Shown here: positions 42,770-51,890 of the stretch, piece after piece
Numbering within the stretch: the first letter of the stretch is position 1
Layout of the letters: each line of letters begins with the position of its first letter
Assembly (NCBI RefSeq): GCF_015712065.1
Contig: NZ_JACFYZ010000002.1
Location: forward strand, 1 to 64,000
Source of the DNA: Ectopseudomonas chengduensis
GTDB taxonomy: Bacteria; Pseudomonadota; Gammaproteobacteria; Pseudomonadales; Pseudomonadaceae
Length of the DNA stretch: 64,000 bases
Direction of reading: 5' to 3'
Notes under the pieces: generated by a model
Seen by the model: the letters and a program-made list of their open reading frames with translations, nothing else
Told to the model about the DNA's origin: nothing
Databases searched by the model: none
Translations under genes and position numbers: made by a program

Positions 42770-43648
42770 TCAACTGCGCTGCAGCAGAAAGTCAGCCACG
42801 CGCTCGGCACTGTCTGCCGGTTGCTCCTGCATGAAGCAGTGCCCACCCGGCACCACCTGACTGCGCACATGGGGGTTGCTCGCGCACCAGCGCGCCACGG
42901 ACTTGGCAACGAAGGGATAGGTGCGTGAGCCATGAATCACTTCGGTCGGCGTCGTCACCTTGGCCAGCGAAGGCCACAGGCGCCGCGGGAAGGAACCGAA
43001 AATATCCGCCTCGCGGCTGGGTCGACACTTGAGTTCGACACCGCCCTCGACGTCCTTCAGCGCATGCTCGATATAGGCGTCGAATGCCGCCTCGTCCCAG
43101 CCACGGAACATGCCACGACCATGCAGCGCAGCGTGCGCGCTGGCACGGTCCGGCCATTGCCGGCGGCGCTTCTGCGCCTTCTTCGCCATGCCGGTGCGCT
43201 GCGCCAGACCGACCACATCGGACAGCGCCATCACCCCGATCATCGCCGGGCTGAACAGCACCGGATCGAGCAGCACGGCACGGCGGAACAGCTCGGGATG
43301 GCGCGCCAGGATCAGGCTGGTGAGCACACCGCCGAAGCTGTGGCCAAGGGCGAAGCGCGGCACTTCACCGAACGACCCACGCAGGGCATCAAAGGCTTCC
43401 ACCGCCAGCTCGGCGCTACGGTTCCAGCCATGAAAGCGGCCGCCATGGTCGCTGTCACCATGGCCCTGCACGTCGCACAGCCAGAGGTCGAAGTCCTCGG
43501 CCAGCAGCGCCAGCATCGGCGTGTAGACACGCCCGCAATAGCCATTGCCGTGCAGGAAATGCAGCAGCGGCTTGCCCGACGGCGGTGTGTACCAGCCGCG
43601 CAGGGTGAAGCCGGCAGAGGTGTCATGAGACCAGGGCAGCAGTTGCAT
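42770..43648 (-). CDS. Alpha/beta-hydrolase
   Basis: 292 aa. Oxyanion motif HGNGYCG (about 33), nucleophile elbow GHSFGG (Ser about 103), an acid in TPTEVIHGSRTYPF and catalytic His in VPGGHCFM (about 267). Likely esterase, lipase or similar; substrate unknown. ATG 43648 fits the start of the fold (MQLLPW). Downstream of the CobW gene on the same strand. Confidence 0.9.
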   Translation of the reverse strand: MQLLPWSHDTSAGFTLRGWYTPPSGKPLLHFLHGNGYCGRVYTPMLALLAEDFDLWLCDVQGHGDSDHGGRFHGWNRSAELAVEAFDALRGSFGEVPRFALGHSFGGVLTSLILARHPELFRRAVLLDPVLFSPAMIGVMALSDVVGLAQRTGMAKKAQKRRRQWPDRASAHAALHGRGMFRGWDEAAFDAYIEHALKDVEGGVELKCRPSREADIFGSFPRRLWPSLAKVTTPTEVIHGSRTYPFVAKSVARWCASNPHVRSQVVPGGHCFMQEQPADSAERVADFLLQRS

Positions 43649-43685
43649 TGAGGTTATCCACAGCGACGAAAGCGCGGCGAGTTTA

Positions 43686-44663
43686 TCAGTCTGTCGCAGG
43701 GATTCGGCAGGTGGCGAAGGAGGCAGTCAGCACGTCGACGTTCTGTGCCTGATCGAAGATCAACTCCAGCCGTGAGTCCCTGCGCCATTCGCTCGGACTC
43801 CAGGCCGCCAACGCTTGCCCCTGCAAGGCATTCAACGAATGCCAGCCTTCAGCACCATGCAGCACGGCCTTGGCCCTGCGCCAACCCAGGCTCTGCAGCC
43901 ACCGGCTGACCTGCTCGAGGTCGAAACGCTGGCTCGGGTGCCAGCGCCAGCCAATGCTCCAGCCCTCGGTCTGATCCTGCACCTGGCAGACAGGCTCGGC
44001 GGCGTTGCGCCAGATCTGCGCCAGGCCGGGTGCAGCTGTAGGTAACTCGGCGCTCACCTCGATGGGCGAGGCCTGCGCCGCCAGGCCCGGCAACAGGGCC
44101 AGGTCGAGCCGACCCTGCGTGGTCCAGTGCAGCGGCACGGATGGCAGATCGGTAGCAATCCGCACTCGCGTCTCGACGTCCAAGCCTTCGCTCTTGTTCA
44201 ACAGCAGCAAGCCGGCTTCATCCAGCGCCTGGCTCTGCACGTCCGGCAGCGGTTGGCCTGCCGCCAGCGCGGCAGCATCCAGCACCAGCAGTGCCGGTTG
44301 CACGGCCAACACACCGAGCCAGGGCGGCTGACGCAATTGCGCCAGCAACTGCGCCGGATGGCCCAGGCCGGACGGCTCGATCAGCAGGCGGTCGGGCCTG
44401 GCCTTGCGCAGCAGGCGCCCGAGGCCAACCTGAAACGGCGCGCCATTGACGCAGCACAGGCAACCACCGGCCACTTCGGCCATGGCAATGCCGTCGTCGC
44501 CCTGCTCGAGCAAGGCGGCGTCCAGACCGATCTGGCCGAATTCGTTGATCAGCACCGCCCAGCGCTCGCCCGCCGGTTTCTGCGCCAGCAGGTGACGGAT
44601 CAACGTGGTCTTACCGGCACCGAGCGGGCCGGCAATGAGGTGGGTAGGGATTTGACTGAGCAT
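43686..44663 (-). CDS. CobW/COG0523-family GTPase
   Basis: Metal-handling GTPase, 325 aa. P-loop GPLGAGKTTL (about 12), metal site GGCLCC (CxCC, about 65-70), NKSEG guanine motif and a C-terminal CobW_C domain (about 230-320). This is separate from, and shorter than, the ZigA-like paralogue at 46089-47294 (CICC). Probably delivers or inserts a metal such as Zn2+; client unknown. ATG 44663 chosen because the P-loop then begins about 12 residues in. No clear Zur box upstream. Confidence 0.9.
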   Translation of the reverse strand: MLSQIPTHLIAGPLGAGKTTLIRHLLAQKPAGERWAVLINEFGQIGLDAALLEQGDDGIAMAEVAGGCLCCVNGAPFQVGLGRLLRKARPDRLLIEPSGLGHPAQLLAQLRQPPWLGVLAVQPALLVLDAAALAAGQPLPDVQSQALDEAGLLLLNKSEGLDVETRVRIATDLPSVPLHWTTQGRLDLALLPGLAAQASPIEVSAELPTAAPGLAQIWRNAAEPVCQVQDQTEGWSIGWRWHPSQRFDLEQVSRWLQSLGWRRAKAVLHGAEGWHSLNALQGQALAAWSPSEWRRDSRLELIFDQAQNVDVLTASFATCRIPATD

Positions 44664-44758
44664 GAATTGATGTTCGGTGGTTCGCCAGACAAGTGCCAGC
44701 ACAGACTGCGATTAAGCAGCATGTTAGATTCGCCGGCAGTTTTTCGGGAGTCGAAACG

Positions 44759-45109
44759 ATGCGTGCATGGCTGTTGCTGTTTTCCCTGCTGCCGGGCCTG
44801 GCCCTGGCCGAGGCCTGCGTGGTGCATAGCCAGGCCGAACGCCTGGACGTGAAGGTCTGCCAGGAGAATCGCAACATCCCCGCCACGCTGTTTCGCGAGG
44901 GCTTCTGCCAGCCGCAGTTGCAAGGCCAGACGGTCGAGGTGGAGTTCGTCGAGCAGTGCCCCAAGGGTGCCCACGGCGTCTGCCAGAACGCGCGCGCCGG
45001 TAGCGGTATGTACCTGCAGGACATCCACTACTACGGCGTGGCCAGCGACGCGTTGTACCTGGAGCCGGCCTGCAAGACGCAGTATCAGGGCCAGTGGATC
45101 AAGCCCTGA
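44759..45109 (+). CDS. Small exported cysteine-rich protein
   Basis: 116 aa. Signal peptide ends near ALAEA. The mature part has six cysteines (ACVVH, VCQEN, FCQPQ, QCPKG, VCQNA, ACKTQ), probably disulphide-bonded in the periplasm. No known domain recognised. It diverges from the CobW gene by 95 bp. ATG 44759 places the signal peptide at the very N-terminus. Confidence 0.8.
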   Translation: MRAWLLLFSLLPGLALAEACVVHSQAERLDVKVCQENRNIPATLFREGFCQPQLQGQTVEVEFVEQCPKGAHGVCQNARAGSGMYLQDIHYYGVASDALYLEPACKTQYQGQWIKP

Positions 45110-45119
45110 GCCGAGTGCT

Positions 45120-45172
45120 GTAGGGCGGGTGCAACCCGCCACTCCCTGCATGGCGGGTTGCACCCGCCCTAC
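45120..45172. repeat. REP-like inverted repeat (GTAGGGCGGGTGC family)
   Basis: Perfect 22-bp arms (45120-45141 and 45151-45172) with a 9-nt loop, 11 bp after the stop of the cysteine-rich protein. The gap 45110-45444 contains this repeat, a terminator at 45280-45310 and another REP-like repeat at 45338-45425, with no gene seen. Confidence 0.9.
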
Positions 45173-45279
45173 GCGGAAACGCTGACATCAAACTGTCACC
45201 CAACAGGCGCCTAATGACCTCGGGTACCTCACGTAACCCTCATGCCGAGTCACGCGTTGGCATGATCTCTTGGTGCTTA

Positions 45280-45310
45280 AGGCCGGGGCAGTCGCTCCGG
45301 CCTATTTTTT
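45280..45310 (+). terminator. Rho-independent terminator in the 45.1-45.4 kb gap
   Basis: AGGCCGG (45280-45286) and CCGGCCT (45297-45303) around a 10-nt loop, followed by ATTTTTT. It lies 170 bp after the nearest upstream gene, so it may end that transcript or a short independent RNA. Confidence 0.85.
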
Positions 45311-45337
45311 ATGCCCCATTGCAGTGGATCATTTCTC

Positions 45338-45425
45338 GTAGGAGCCGCGCCTCGCGGCGAATAGTGATCACACCGCAGGTTTCCTGAACAACCACGATCG
45401 CTTCGCCCCGAGGCGGGGCTCCTAC
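45338..45425. repeat. REP-like imperfect inverted repeat (GTAGGAGCC / GGCTCCTAC)
   Basis: GTAGGAGCCGCGCC arm and complement ending GGGGCTCCTAC around about 40 nt. Same family as 54895-54968. Confidence 0.75.
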
Positions 45426-45444
45426 CGTCGTCAGCGGGCGATAT

Positions 45445-46089
45445 TCAGGCCAGCCAATCCAGGGTCAACAGCAAGCGTCGCTGCCCGGCCGGCGGTTGCG
45501 GCGAACGGTGAATCAACCCACGCCCCTCGTTACCCTGCCACTTCTCGCCCTTGGCCAGCGCTACATGGCCGGCATCGAGACGCTGGATCAACGCCTCGTC
45601 CTGCGGCTCTGCACCTGGCTGGCCGAGCTTGCTGCGCGGCATCACGCCCTCCTCCAGCCAGTCGCTGCCGACACCGGCATAGCTGGTGATCAGCCGCACC
45701 GGCACATGGTCGACGTGAAACCGCGGGCACATGGCCTTGTCCAGCGCGCGCAGGCGCAGCCCTATACGCTGCGCGTCGAGCAGGCAGGCATAGGCCCGCA
45801 CCAGCCAGGCCACGTCGGCGAGAAAGGCCGCCTGACCCGGCAGATCGGCGTACTGCGCCACCAGGCCGTCGAGGTTCGGCTCGCTGTCCGCGCGCGGCAG
45901 CTCCAGGGTCATGGACTGCGCCAGCGGTTCACCTTGCGCCAGTAGCGCGTCAGCGAAGTCGGCGATCTGCGCCGGCAGGCGGCGCTGCCAGACGGCCAGG
46001 TTGACGCCGTCATGCAGCACCTCGCTGAGCACCTGGATATCCTCGCCCAGCACCTGCCGGGACACTTTCGGCAACTGCAGGGCGAACAT
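45445..46089 (-). CDS. DUF1826 protein of the zinc-starvation operon
   Basis: 214 aa. An HVDHVPVRLITSYAG segment and the later IHRSPQPPAGQRRLLLTLDW resemble a double-stranded beta-helix (cupin-like) metal site (H-x-D ... H); family function is not established. ATG 46089 overlaps the stop of the zigA-like gene (TGATG), so the two are translated together. From memory the P. aeruginosa counterpart lies next to zigA and is Zur-controlled. Confidence 0.85.
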   Translation of the reverse strand: MFALQLPKVSRQVLGEDIQVLSEVLHDGVNLAVWQRRLPAQIADFADALLAQGEPLAQSMTLELPRADSEPNLDGLVAQYADLPGQAAFLADVAWLVRAYACLLDAQRIGLRLRALDKAMCPRFHVDHVPVRLITSYAGVGSDWLEEGVMPRSKLGQPGAEPQDEALIQRLDAGHVALAKGEKWQGNEGRGLIHRSPQPPAGQRRLLLTLDWLA

Positions 46090-47294
46090 CAGGCGGCCTC
46101 CTGCTGCCAGGCACCGAACGGGTCAGCGAGCAGGCACCAGGCATCCGGGCCGCCAGCCATTTCCTCGTCGGTCAGCAGGCAGTCGTCCAGCTCACGCACC
46201 AACTGCGGGAAGTCGATGTTCTGGCCAATGAATACCAGCTCCTGGCGGCAGTCGCCGACTTCGGCGCTCCAGTGCTTCATGATCGTCTGCAGACCTTCCT
46301 CGTCCTGCGGCCAGTGCTGCTTGGGCACGAAGCGCCACCAGCGTCCGGCCAAGCCGTGGCGCATCAGCCCGCCGGCCTGCGACCAGCTGCCGGCCTCCTG
46401 ATATTTGCTGGCCAGCCAGAAAAAGCCCTTGGAGCGCAGCAGACGACCGTTGCGCCATTCCTGAGAGAGGAAATCGAAGAAGCGCTGCGGATGGAACGGC
46501 CGGCGCGCGCGGTAAGCGCTGGAGGCGATGCCGTATTCCTCGGTTTCCGGTACGTGTTCGCCGCGCAGTTCCTTGAGCCAGCCCGGTGCCTGCGAGGCGC
46601 GGTCGAAGTCGAAGCGGCCGGTGTCGAGGATCTTGTTCAGGGCGATCTGCCCCATGCTCATGGCCTGGATGTCGGCGTGGGTGTTGAGCCCGCGCAGGAT
46701 GGCCATCAACTCCTCGCGCTCGGCCTGGCTGATCAGGTCGATCTTGCTGATGAGGATCACGTCGGCGAACTCCACCTGCTCGATCAGCAGGTCGGTGATC
46801 GAGCGTTCGTCCTCCTCGCCCAGGGTTTCGCCACGGCTGGCCAGGCTGTCGGCCTCATGGAAATCGCGCAGGAAGTTCACTCCGTCGACCACCGTGACCA
46901 TGGTGTCCAGCCGCGCCAGGTCGGACAGGCTGCGACCCTGCTCGTCGCGGAAGGTGAAGGTCTCGGCCACCGGCAGCGGCTCGCTGATGCCGGTGGATTC
47001 GATCAGCAGGTAGTCGAAGCGGCCTTCACTGGCCAGGCGGCTGACCTCGTCGAGCAGGTCTTCGCGCAAGGTGCAGCAGATGCAGCCGTTGCTCATCTCC
47101 ACCAGCTTCTCTTCGGCGCGGTTGAGGCTGACGTCCTGCTGGACGGTGGCACCGTCGATGTTGATCTCGCTCATGTCGTTGACGATCACCGCGACCTTGC
47201 GGCCTTCGCGGTTCTTCAGCACATGGTTGAGCAAGGTGCTCTTGCCGGCGCCGAGAAAGCCGGACAGCACGGTAACGGGTAGACGCTGATTCAT
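46089..47294 (-). CDS. zigA: ZigA-like CobW GTPase (zinc chaperone)
   Basis: Putative zinc metallochaperone, 401 aa. P-loop [10 protein letters not shown] (about 10), metal site GCICC (CxCC), SKID guanine motif and a CobW_C domain (about 270-390, [16 protein letters not shown]). The middle of the dksA2-zigA-DUF1826 operon, read leftwards from the shared Zur-type site. In other bacteria ZigA helps keep zinc enzymes active during starvation. Length is typical. Confidence 0.92.
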   Translation of the reverse strand: MNQRLPVTVLSGFLGAGKSTLLNHVLKNREGRKVAVIVNDMSEINIDGATVQQDVSLNRAEEKLVEMSNGCICCTLREDLLDEVSRLASEGRFDYLLIESTGISEPLPVAETFTFRDEQGRSLSDLARLDTMVTVVDGVNFLRDFHEADSLASRGETLGEEDERSITDLLIEQVEFADVILISKIDLISQAEREELMAILRGLNTHADIQAMSMGQIALNKILDTGRFDFDRASQAPGWLKELRGEHVPETEEYGIASSAYRARRPFHPQRFFDFLSQEWRNGRLLRSKGFFWLASKYQEAGSWSQAGGLMRHGLAGRWWRFVPKQHWPQDEEGLQTIMKHWSAEVGDCRQELVFIGQNIDFPQLVRELDDCLLTDEEMAGGPDAWCLLADPFGAWQQEAA

Positions 47295-47309
47295 GGGGGT
47301 GTTCCTCGT

Positions 47310-47732
47310 TCAGTCACGGTCACGCTGATGTTTTTCGCGCTGCTCCTGGCGCTCCTTGGCTTCGATGCACAGGGTCGCGGTGGGGCGCAGCAGCAGGCGT
47401 TTCAGGCCGATGGGTTCGCCGGTCTCGGCGCACCAGCCGTATTCGCCACGCGCCAGGCGTTCGAGCGCCTGGTCGATCTTGTCCAGCAGCTTCTTTTCCC
47501 GCTCCAGCAGGCGCAGCTGCCACTGGCGCTGCTCCTCGGCGGCACCGATATCGGCGACGTCGCTGCTGGTATCGGGCTGGCGCAGCTCGGTGAATTCCTC
47601 ATCGATGCGCGCCTGCAACTCGGCACGCTGAGTCAGCAGCAGCTCGCGGAAGAACTGCTGCTGGGCGTCGTTCATGTAGTCGTCGGCTGGCTGGGCCAAC
47701 AGTTCGTCTTCGGTGGTCGCGGTCAGGGTCAT
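47310..47732 (-). CDS. dksA2: DksA2, zinc-independent DksA paralogue
   Basis: RNA polymerase secondary-channel regulator that can replace DksA when zinc is scarce. 140 aa with N-terminal helices and coiled-coil (about 25-95), and Asp-rich tip DVADIGAAEE. The zinc ribbon is degenerate: Cys101-x2-Thr104 ... Cys122-x2-Ala125 instead of four cysteines, the hallmark of DksA2. ATG 47732; upstream in-frame codons would add a short tail. The Zur palindrome lies 25 bp upstream, so repression by Zur is likely. Confidence 0.95.
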   Translation of the reverse strand: MTLTATTEDELLAQPADDYMNDAQQQFFRELLLTQRAELQARIDEEFTELRQPDTSSDVADIGAAEEQRQWQLRLLEREKKLLDKIDQALERLARGEYGWCAETGEPIGLKRLLLRPTATLCIEAKERQEQREKHQRDRD

Positions 47733-47757
47733 GGCAAATCGGCTGGCTTGTTTCAAT

Positions 47758-47772
47758 TGTTATAACATAACA
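47758..47772. promoter_or_regulatory. Zur box between dksA2 and folE2
   Basis: TGTTATAACATAACA is a perfect palindrome (TGTTAT-N3-ATAACA) in the 71-bp gap between two divergent genes known to be induced by zinc starvation. It fits the Zur consensus better than the site at 2383-2403. Confidence 0.9.
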
Positions 47773-47803
47773 TTTATTTCTGACAGCAACCCACGGATTT
47801 GCG

Positions 47804-48694
47804 ATGAACGAACAGCCTCTGCCGGATATTGCCGCCCAAGCCACCCACCATGACCTGCCGCTGGACTGGGTCGGCATGGCCGGCATCGCCCTGCCCATTC
47901 GTCTGGCGGACGCCGCCGTGACCGCCAGCGTCGATATCGGCGTCAGTCTCGACGATGCCGGCGCGCGCGGCATCCACATGTCGCGCCTGTACCTGGCGGC
48001 GCAGCGCCTGGTGCATCAGCCATTGAACGTGCCGGCGGTGCTGCAGGTGCTGGACGACTGCCTGAGCAGTCACCAGGTGCTGTCCGACAGCGCCACCCTG
48101 ACTCTGCGCGGCGAAGTGCCGCTCAAGCGTCCGGCGCTGGTCAGCCCATTGAACGGTTGGAAGGGCTACCCCTTCGAGCTACGTGCTCGTCAGGACGGTC
48201 GCGGAGTGAACATCGAATTACAGGTCGAGGTCGGTTACTCCTCCACCTGCCCTTGCTCGGCAGCGCTGGCACGGCAGCTGATCCAACAACGCTTCGCCTG
48301 GGACTTTCCCGACCAGCAGGTGGATTACTCCAGCGTGCTCGACTGGCTCGGCTCGACCCAGGGCATCGTCGCCACCCCGCACAGTCAGCGCAGTACGGCG
48401 ACCCTGCAACTGCGCCTGGCGCCAGGCTGCGTCGAACTGCCCGTGCTGGCACTGATCGATAGCGCCGAACACGCCCTCGGCACACCGGTACAGACCGCGG
48501 TGAAGCGCGCCGACGAACAGGCCTTCGCCCTTGCCAACGGACAAAATCTGATGTTCTGTGAAGACGCTGCCCGCCGCCTGCACAAAGCCCTATACCAGCT
48601 ACCTCAGGTCAGCGCCTTGCGCTTGCGGGTCGTGCACGCGGAAAGCCTGCACGCCCACGACGCAGTGGCCGAAAGCAGCTGGAACTGGAGTTGA
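47804..48694 (+). CDS. folE2: GTP cyclohydrolase IB (FolE2), zinc-independent
   Basis: Makes 7,8-dihydroneopterin triphosphate from GTP for folate, replacing Zn-dependent FolE in low zinc. 296 aa of the COG1469 family. Catalytic features: the STCPCSAAL cysteine motif (about 148), an N-terminal barrel domain with RGIHMSRLY and a second T-fold half (about 200-290). Divergent from dksA2 around the Zur box. Active sites of this type can use Mn2+ (family knowledge). Confidence 0.95.
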   Translation: MNEQPLPDIAAQATHHDLPLDWVGMAGIALPIRLADAAVTASVDIGVSLDDAGARGIHMSRLYLAAQRLVHQPLNVPAVLQVLDDCLSSHQVLSDSATLTLRGEVPLKRPALVSPLNGWKGYPFELRARQDGRGVNIELQVEVGYSSTCPCSAALARQLIQQRFAWDFPDQQVDYSSVLDWLGSTQGIVATPHSQRSTATLQLRLAPGCVELPVLALIDSAEHALGTPVQTAVKRADEQAFALANGQNLMFCEDAARRLHKALYQLPQVSALRLRVVHAESLHAHDAVAESSWNWS

Positions 48695-48794
48695 ACAGGC
48701 ATGCGGTTTTGCCTGCATCTGGCGTCGGCAAAAGCCGCCCCTGAGCCAGCGCCAGAAGCGCCGCCGACGTGCTGATCCCGAGGAGTCGTCACGC

Positions 48795-49040
48795 ATGAAA
48801 CGCCTGGCCATCTCTCTGCTACGCGGCTACCAGTACCTGATCAGCCCATTGCTGGGGCCGCGCTGCCGTTTTCACCCCAGTTGCTCACACTACGCCATCG
48901 AGGCATTGCAACAGCACGGCCTGCTACGCGGCCTGTGGCTGACCCTGCGCCGGCTGCTGCGCTGTCACCCCTGGCATCCGGGCGGCCACGACCCAGTACC
49001 GCCCACCGATCGTTGCCCCCAGAAACATCGTCATGACTGA
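48795..49040 (+). CDS. yidD: YidD-like membrane protein insertion factor
   Basis: 81 aa. [30 protein letters not shown] and [10 protein letters not shown] (segments of about residues 10-70) are the diagnostic YidD blocks. The usual yidD lies in the rnpA-yidC cluster near the origin, so this is probably a second copy. It follows folE2 by 100 bp on the same strand and may share the Zur-controlled transcript. Family role: aids membrane insertion by YidC; the reason for a zinc-linked copy is unknown. Confidence 0.88.
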   Translation: MKRLAISLLRGYQYLISPLLGPRCRFHPSCSHYAIEALQQHGLLRGLWLTLRRLLRCHPWHPGGHDPVPPTDRCPQKHRHD

Positions 49041-49205
49041 TGTACAGCAGCCGGGGTTATCTCAGCGGCCTGCGTAGCAAAGGGCGCGATGGCTATCCTG
49101 AACGGGTAACGGCCATTCCCGGAGCGGCTGCTTGAGCGGCCTGGAACCGGGCAAAGCCTGTGGCGTCTGTGCTTAGATAGACGCTCACGCTGTAAAGGAC
49201 ACCGC

Positions 49206-51125
49206 ATGCAGATCGAACTGATCGAGATCCGCGACCACCTGAATCGCTACGCCCCCTTCGACAACCTGCCGGAACAAACTCTCGACGAGATCGCCCGCCA
49301 GGTGCAGGTGGGCTACTTCAAGGCCGGTAGCGAAATCCTCGCCGTCGGTGCGCCAATCCACGAGCTGCATTACGTGCGCAGCGGCGCGGTGGAAATCCAC
49401 CGGCGCGGCGGCGAACTGCACAATCGCCTCAGCGAGGGCGACATCTTCGGCCAGGCCGGGCTGCTGCGCGGCAACAAGGTGCGCCTGGGTGCCACCGCGA
49501 TCGAAGACAGCCTTATCTACTTCATCCCCGGCGCGCTGTTCCATCAGCTCTGCGAGCAGTTCGACAGCTTCGCCGACTTCGTCGAGGCCGAAGGCCAGTC
49601 GCGTCTGAAATCCGCCCTGGAAGACAGCCACGGCAAGGCCAGCGAGCTGATGAAGATCAAGGTGCGCAAGCTGATCTCGCGCAGTGCGATCAGCGTGCCC
49701 CTGGATACGCCGATCCAGCAGGTGGCGCAGGTGATGACCGAACACAGCGTGTCCTCGGTGATCGTCGTCGACCCCGGCACGCGCTGGCCCGACCCGAGCC
49801 AGGTGGACGTGGCCGACCAGCAGAGCCAGGTCATGGCCGGCATCCTCACCGACCGCGACCTGCGCACCCGCGTGGTCGCCGCCGGGCTGGCCAGCGATAC
49901 CCCGGTCAGCCAGATCATGACGCCCAACCCCATCACCCTGCAGGCCGACGACTCGGTGTTCGAGGCCATGCTGTGCATGCTGCGCAACAACATCCACCAC
50001 CTGCCGGTGCTGCATCGCCGGCGCCCAGTGGGCGTGGTGGCGCTGGCCGACATCATCCGCTACGAGTCGCGCAGCAGCCTGTATCTGGTCAACGGCATCT
50101 TCAACAAGACCTCGGTGGAGGGGCTCAAGAGCCTGCTGCCGGACCTGCGCGCCACCTTCGTGCGCATGGTCGCCGACGATGCCAGCGCACACATGGTCGG
50201 CAGCGCCATGAGCGGCATCGGTCGTGCCTTCAGCCAACGTCTGCTGGAGTTGGCCGAACAGAAACTCGGCCCGCCACCGGTGCCCTACTGCTTCATGGCC
50301 GCCGGCTCCATGGCCCGCGACGAACAACTGCTGCTCACCGACCAGGACAACGCCCTGGTGCTCGACGATAGCTTCGATGCGGACGAACACGACGCCTACT
50401 TCGCCGAACTGGCGCAGTTCGTCAGCGACGGCCTGGCCGCCTGCGGCTACAGCTACTGCAAGGGCGGCATCATGGCCACCAACCCCAAGTGGCGACAACC
50501 ACTGAAGGTCTGGCGGCAGTACTTCAGCGAATGGATCGAGCGGCCCAACCCGGAAACTCTGCTCAACGCCAGCATCTTCTTCGACCTCGACGGCCTCTAC
50601 GGCGAAACCGAGCTGGTGGAAAATCTCAAGGATCTGCTGGCACAGAAGGCCAGCGCCAGTCCCGCCTTCCTCGCCGCGCTGGCGCGTAACGCGCTCAACC
50701 GCACGCCGCCGCTGGGCTTCTTCCGCACCTTCGTGATGGAAACCGACGGCCGCCACCGCAACATCATCAACCTCAAGGGCCGCGGCACCGCGCCGCTCAC
50801 CGACCTGATCCGCGTGCACGCCCTGGCCTGTGGTTCCAAGGCGCAAAACTCGCTGGATCGCCTCGACGCCATCGCTGCCACCAAGCTGCTGCCCAAGGAA
50901 GCGCTGGAGCACCTGCGCTACGCCTTCGAGTTCCTCAGCCTGGTGCGCGTGCGCCATCAGGCCCGTGAAGTCGAAGCCAGCAACGCGCCAAGCAACTACA
51001 TCGAGCCGGAACAGTTCAGCGCCAGCGAACGCCAGCACCTCAAGGAAGCCTTCCAGGTGATCAGCAACGCGCAGAAATTCCTGCGCTTTCGCTACCCGGC
51101 GCAACCGGCGAGCCGTCCGCGATGA
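49206..51125 (+). CDS. cNMP-CBS-DUF294 nucleotidyltransferase-like signalling protein
   Basis: 639 aa, soluble. Cyclic-nucleotide-binding-like domain (about 15-125, LPEQTLDEIARQVQVGYF), a pair of CBS domains (about 165-300), a DUF294 nucleotidyltransferase-like domain (about 320-450, AGSMARDEQLLLTDQDNALV, keeping G-S-x-x-R-x-E and the D-x-D pair) and a DUF294_C helical region (about 480-630). Probably senses nucleotides and may uridylylate a partner, unproven. It overlaps the exonuclease gene by 4 bases (ATGA), so the two are coupled. Confidence 0.9.
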   Translation: MQIELIEIRDHLNRYAPFDNLPEQTLDEIARQVQVGYFKAGSEILAVGAPIHELHYVRSGAVEIHRRGGELHNRLSEGDIFGQAGLLRGNKVRLGATAIEDSLIYFIPGALFHQLCEQFDSFADFVEAEGQSRLKSALEDSHGKASELMKIKVRKLISRSAISVPLDTPIQQVAQVMTEHSVSSVIVVDPGTRWPDPSQVDVADQQSQVMAGILTDRDLRTRVVAAGLASDTPVSQIMTPNPITLQADDSVFEAMLCMLRNNIHHLPVLHRRRPVGVVALADIIRYESRSSLYLVNGIFNKTSVEGLKSLLPDLRATFVRMVADDASAHMVGSAMSGIGRAFSQRLLELAEQKLGPPPVPYCFMAAGSMARDEQLLLTDQDNALVLDDSFDADEHDAYFAELAQFVSDGLAACGYSYCKGGIMATNPKWRQPLKVWRQYFSEWIERPNPETLLNASIFFDLDGLYGETELVENLKDLLAQKASASPAFLAALARNALNRTPPLGFFRTFVMETDGRHRNIINLKGRGTAPLTDLIRVHALACGSKAQNSLDRLDAIAATKLLPKEALEHLRYAFEFLSLVRVRHQAREVEASNAPSNYIEPEQFSASERQHLKEAFQVISNAQKFLRFRYPAQPASRPR

Positions 51126-51829
51126 GTGAGCGCGCGGCCCAGGACTGGCCGCAACTGTTCGCCAGCCTCGCCGACAGCAGCCGCGATCCGCGCCTGCGCG
51201 CCTACTACGGCGCCGGCTGCGTCGCCGCCGATACGCCGCTGCAGGATGTCCCGCTGGTGGCACTGGACGTGGAAACCACCGGCCTAGACCCTCGCGAAAA
51301 CGCCATCGTCAGCCTTGGCCTGGTACCGCTGAGCCTGCAACGCATCCGCTGCAGCGAGTCGCGCTATTGGGTGGTCAAGCCCACCGGCGAGCTGAACGCC
51401 GAATCGGTCACCTTCCACCACATCACCCACAGCGACATCCGCCACGCCCCGCGCCTGGCCAGCGTGCTGGACGAGTTGCTCGAAGCAATGGCCGGCAAGG
51501 TGGTGGTGGCGCACTACCGCAACATCGAACGCAGCTTCCTCGACCAGGCCGTGCGCCAGCACCTGGGCGAAGGGCTGATCTTCCCCATCATCGACACCAT
51601 GGAATTGGAAGCCCGCCTGCACCCCAAACGCACCGTGGGCTGGTGGGACCGCCTGCGCGGCCGACAGCCAATTTCCATCCGCCTGGCCGACAGCCGCCTG
51701 CGCTACGGCCTGCCGCTGTACTCGGCGCACCATGCACTGACTGACGCGCTGGCCTGTGGAGAGTTGCTGCAGGCGCAGGTGGCGACGCACTATCCGGGGC
51801 GTACACCGATCAGCGCTCTCTGGAGCTGA
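51122..51829 (+). CDS. DnaQ-like DEDD 3'-5' exonuclease
   Basis: 235 aa. RNase T/DNA pol III epsilon-type nuclease: motif I ALDVETTGLDP (about 48-58), motif II region VVVAHYRNIERSFLD (about 127-141), motif III HHALTDALACGELL (about 200-213) with the catalytic His-Asp. It probably removes 3' ends of DNA or RNA; the target is unknown. ATG 51122 overlaps the CBS/DUF294 gene, an association that recurs in Pseudomonas. Confidence 0.92.
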   Translation: MSERAAQDWPQLFASLADSSRDPRLRAYYGAGCVAADTPLQDVPLVALDVETTGLDPRENAIVSLGLVPLSLQRIRCSESRYWVVKPTGELNAESVTFHHITHSDIRHAPRLASVLDELLEAMAGKVVVAHYRNIERSFLDQAVRQHLGEGLIFPIIDTMELEARLHPKRTVGWWDRLRGRQPISIRLADSRLRYGLPLYSAHHALTDALACGELLQAQVATHYPGRTPISALWS

Positions 51830-51890
51830 ACCCCAGCCACCCGCGCGACGCGCGGGTGCTCTTGAATCAAGACAACACAAGCACAGGCCC

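Noticed and set aside
45255..45276. Sigma-54 promoter (TTGGCAT ... TTGGTGC)
   Set aside because: The distance between the GG and GC elements is wrong for a -24/-12 promoter.
49185..51263. 692-codon minus-strand open frame
   Set aside because: It covers the cNMP/CBS/DUF294 gene in antisense. The sense protein has four recognisable domains, the antisense none.
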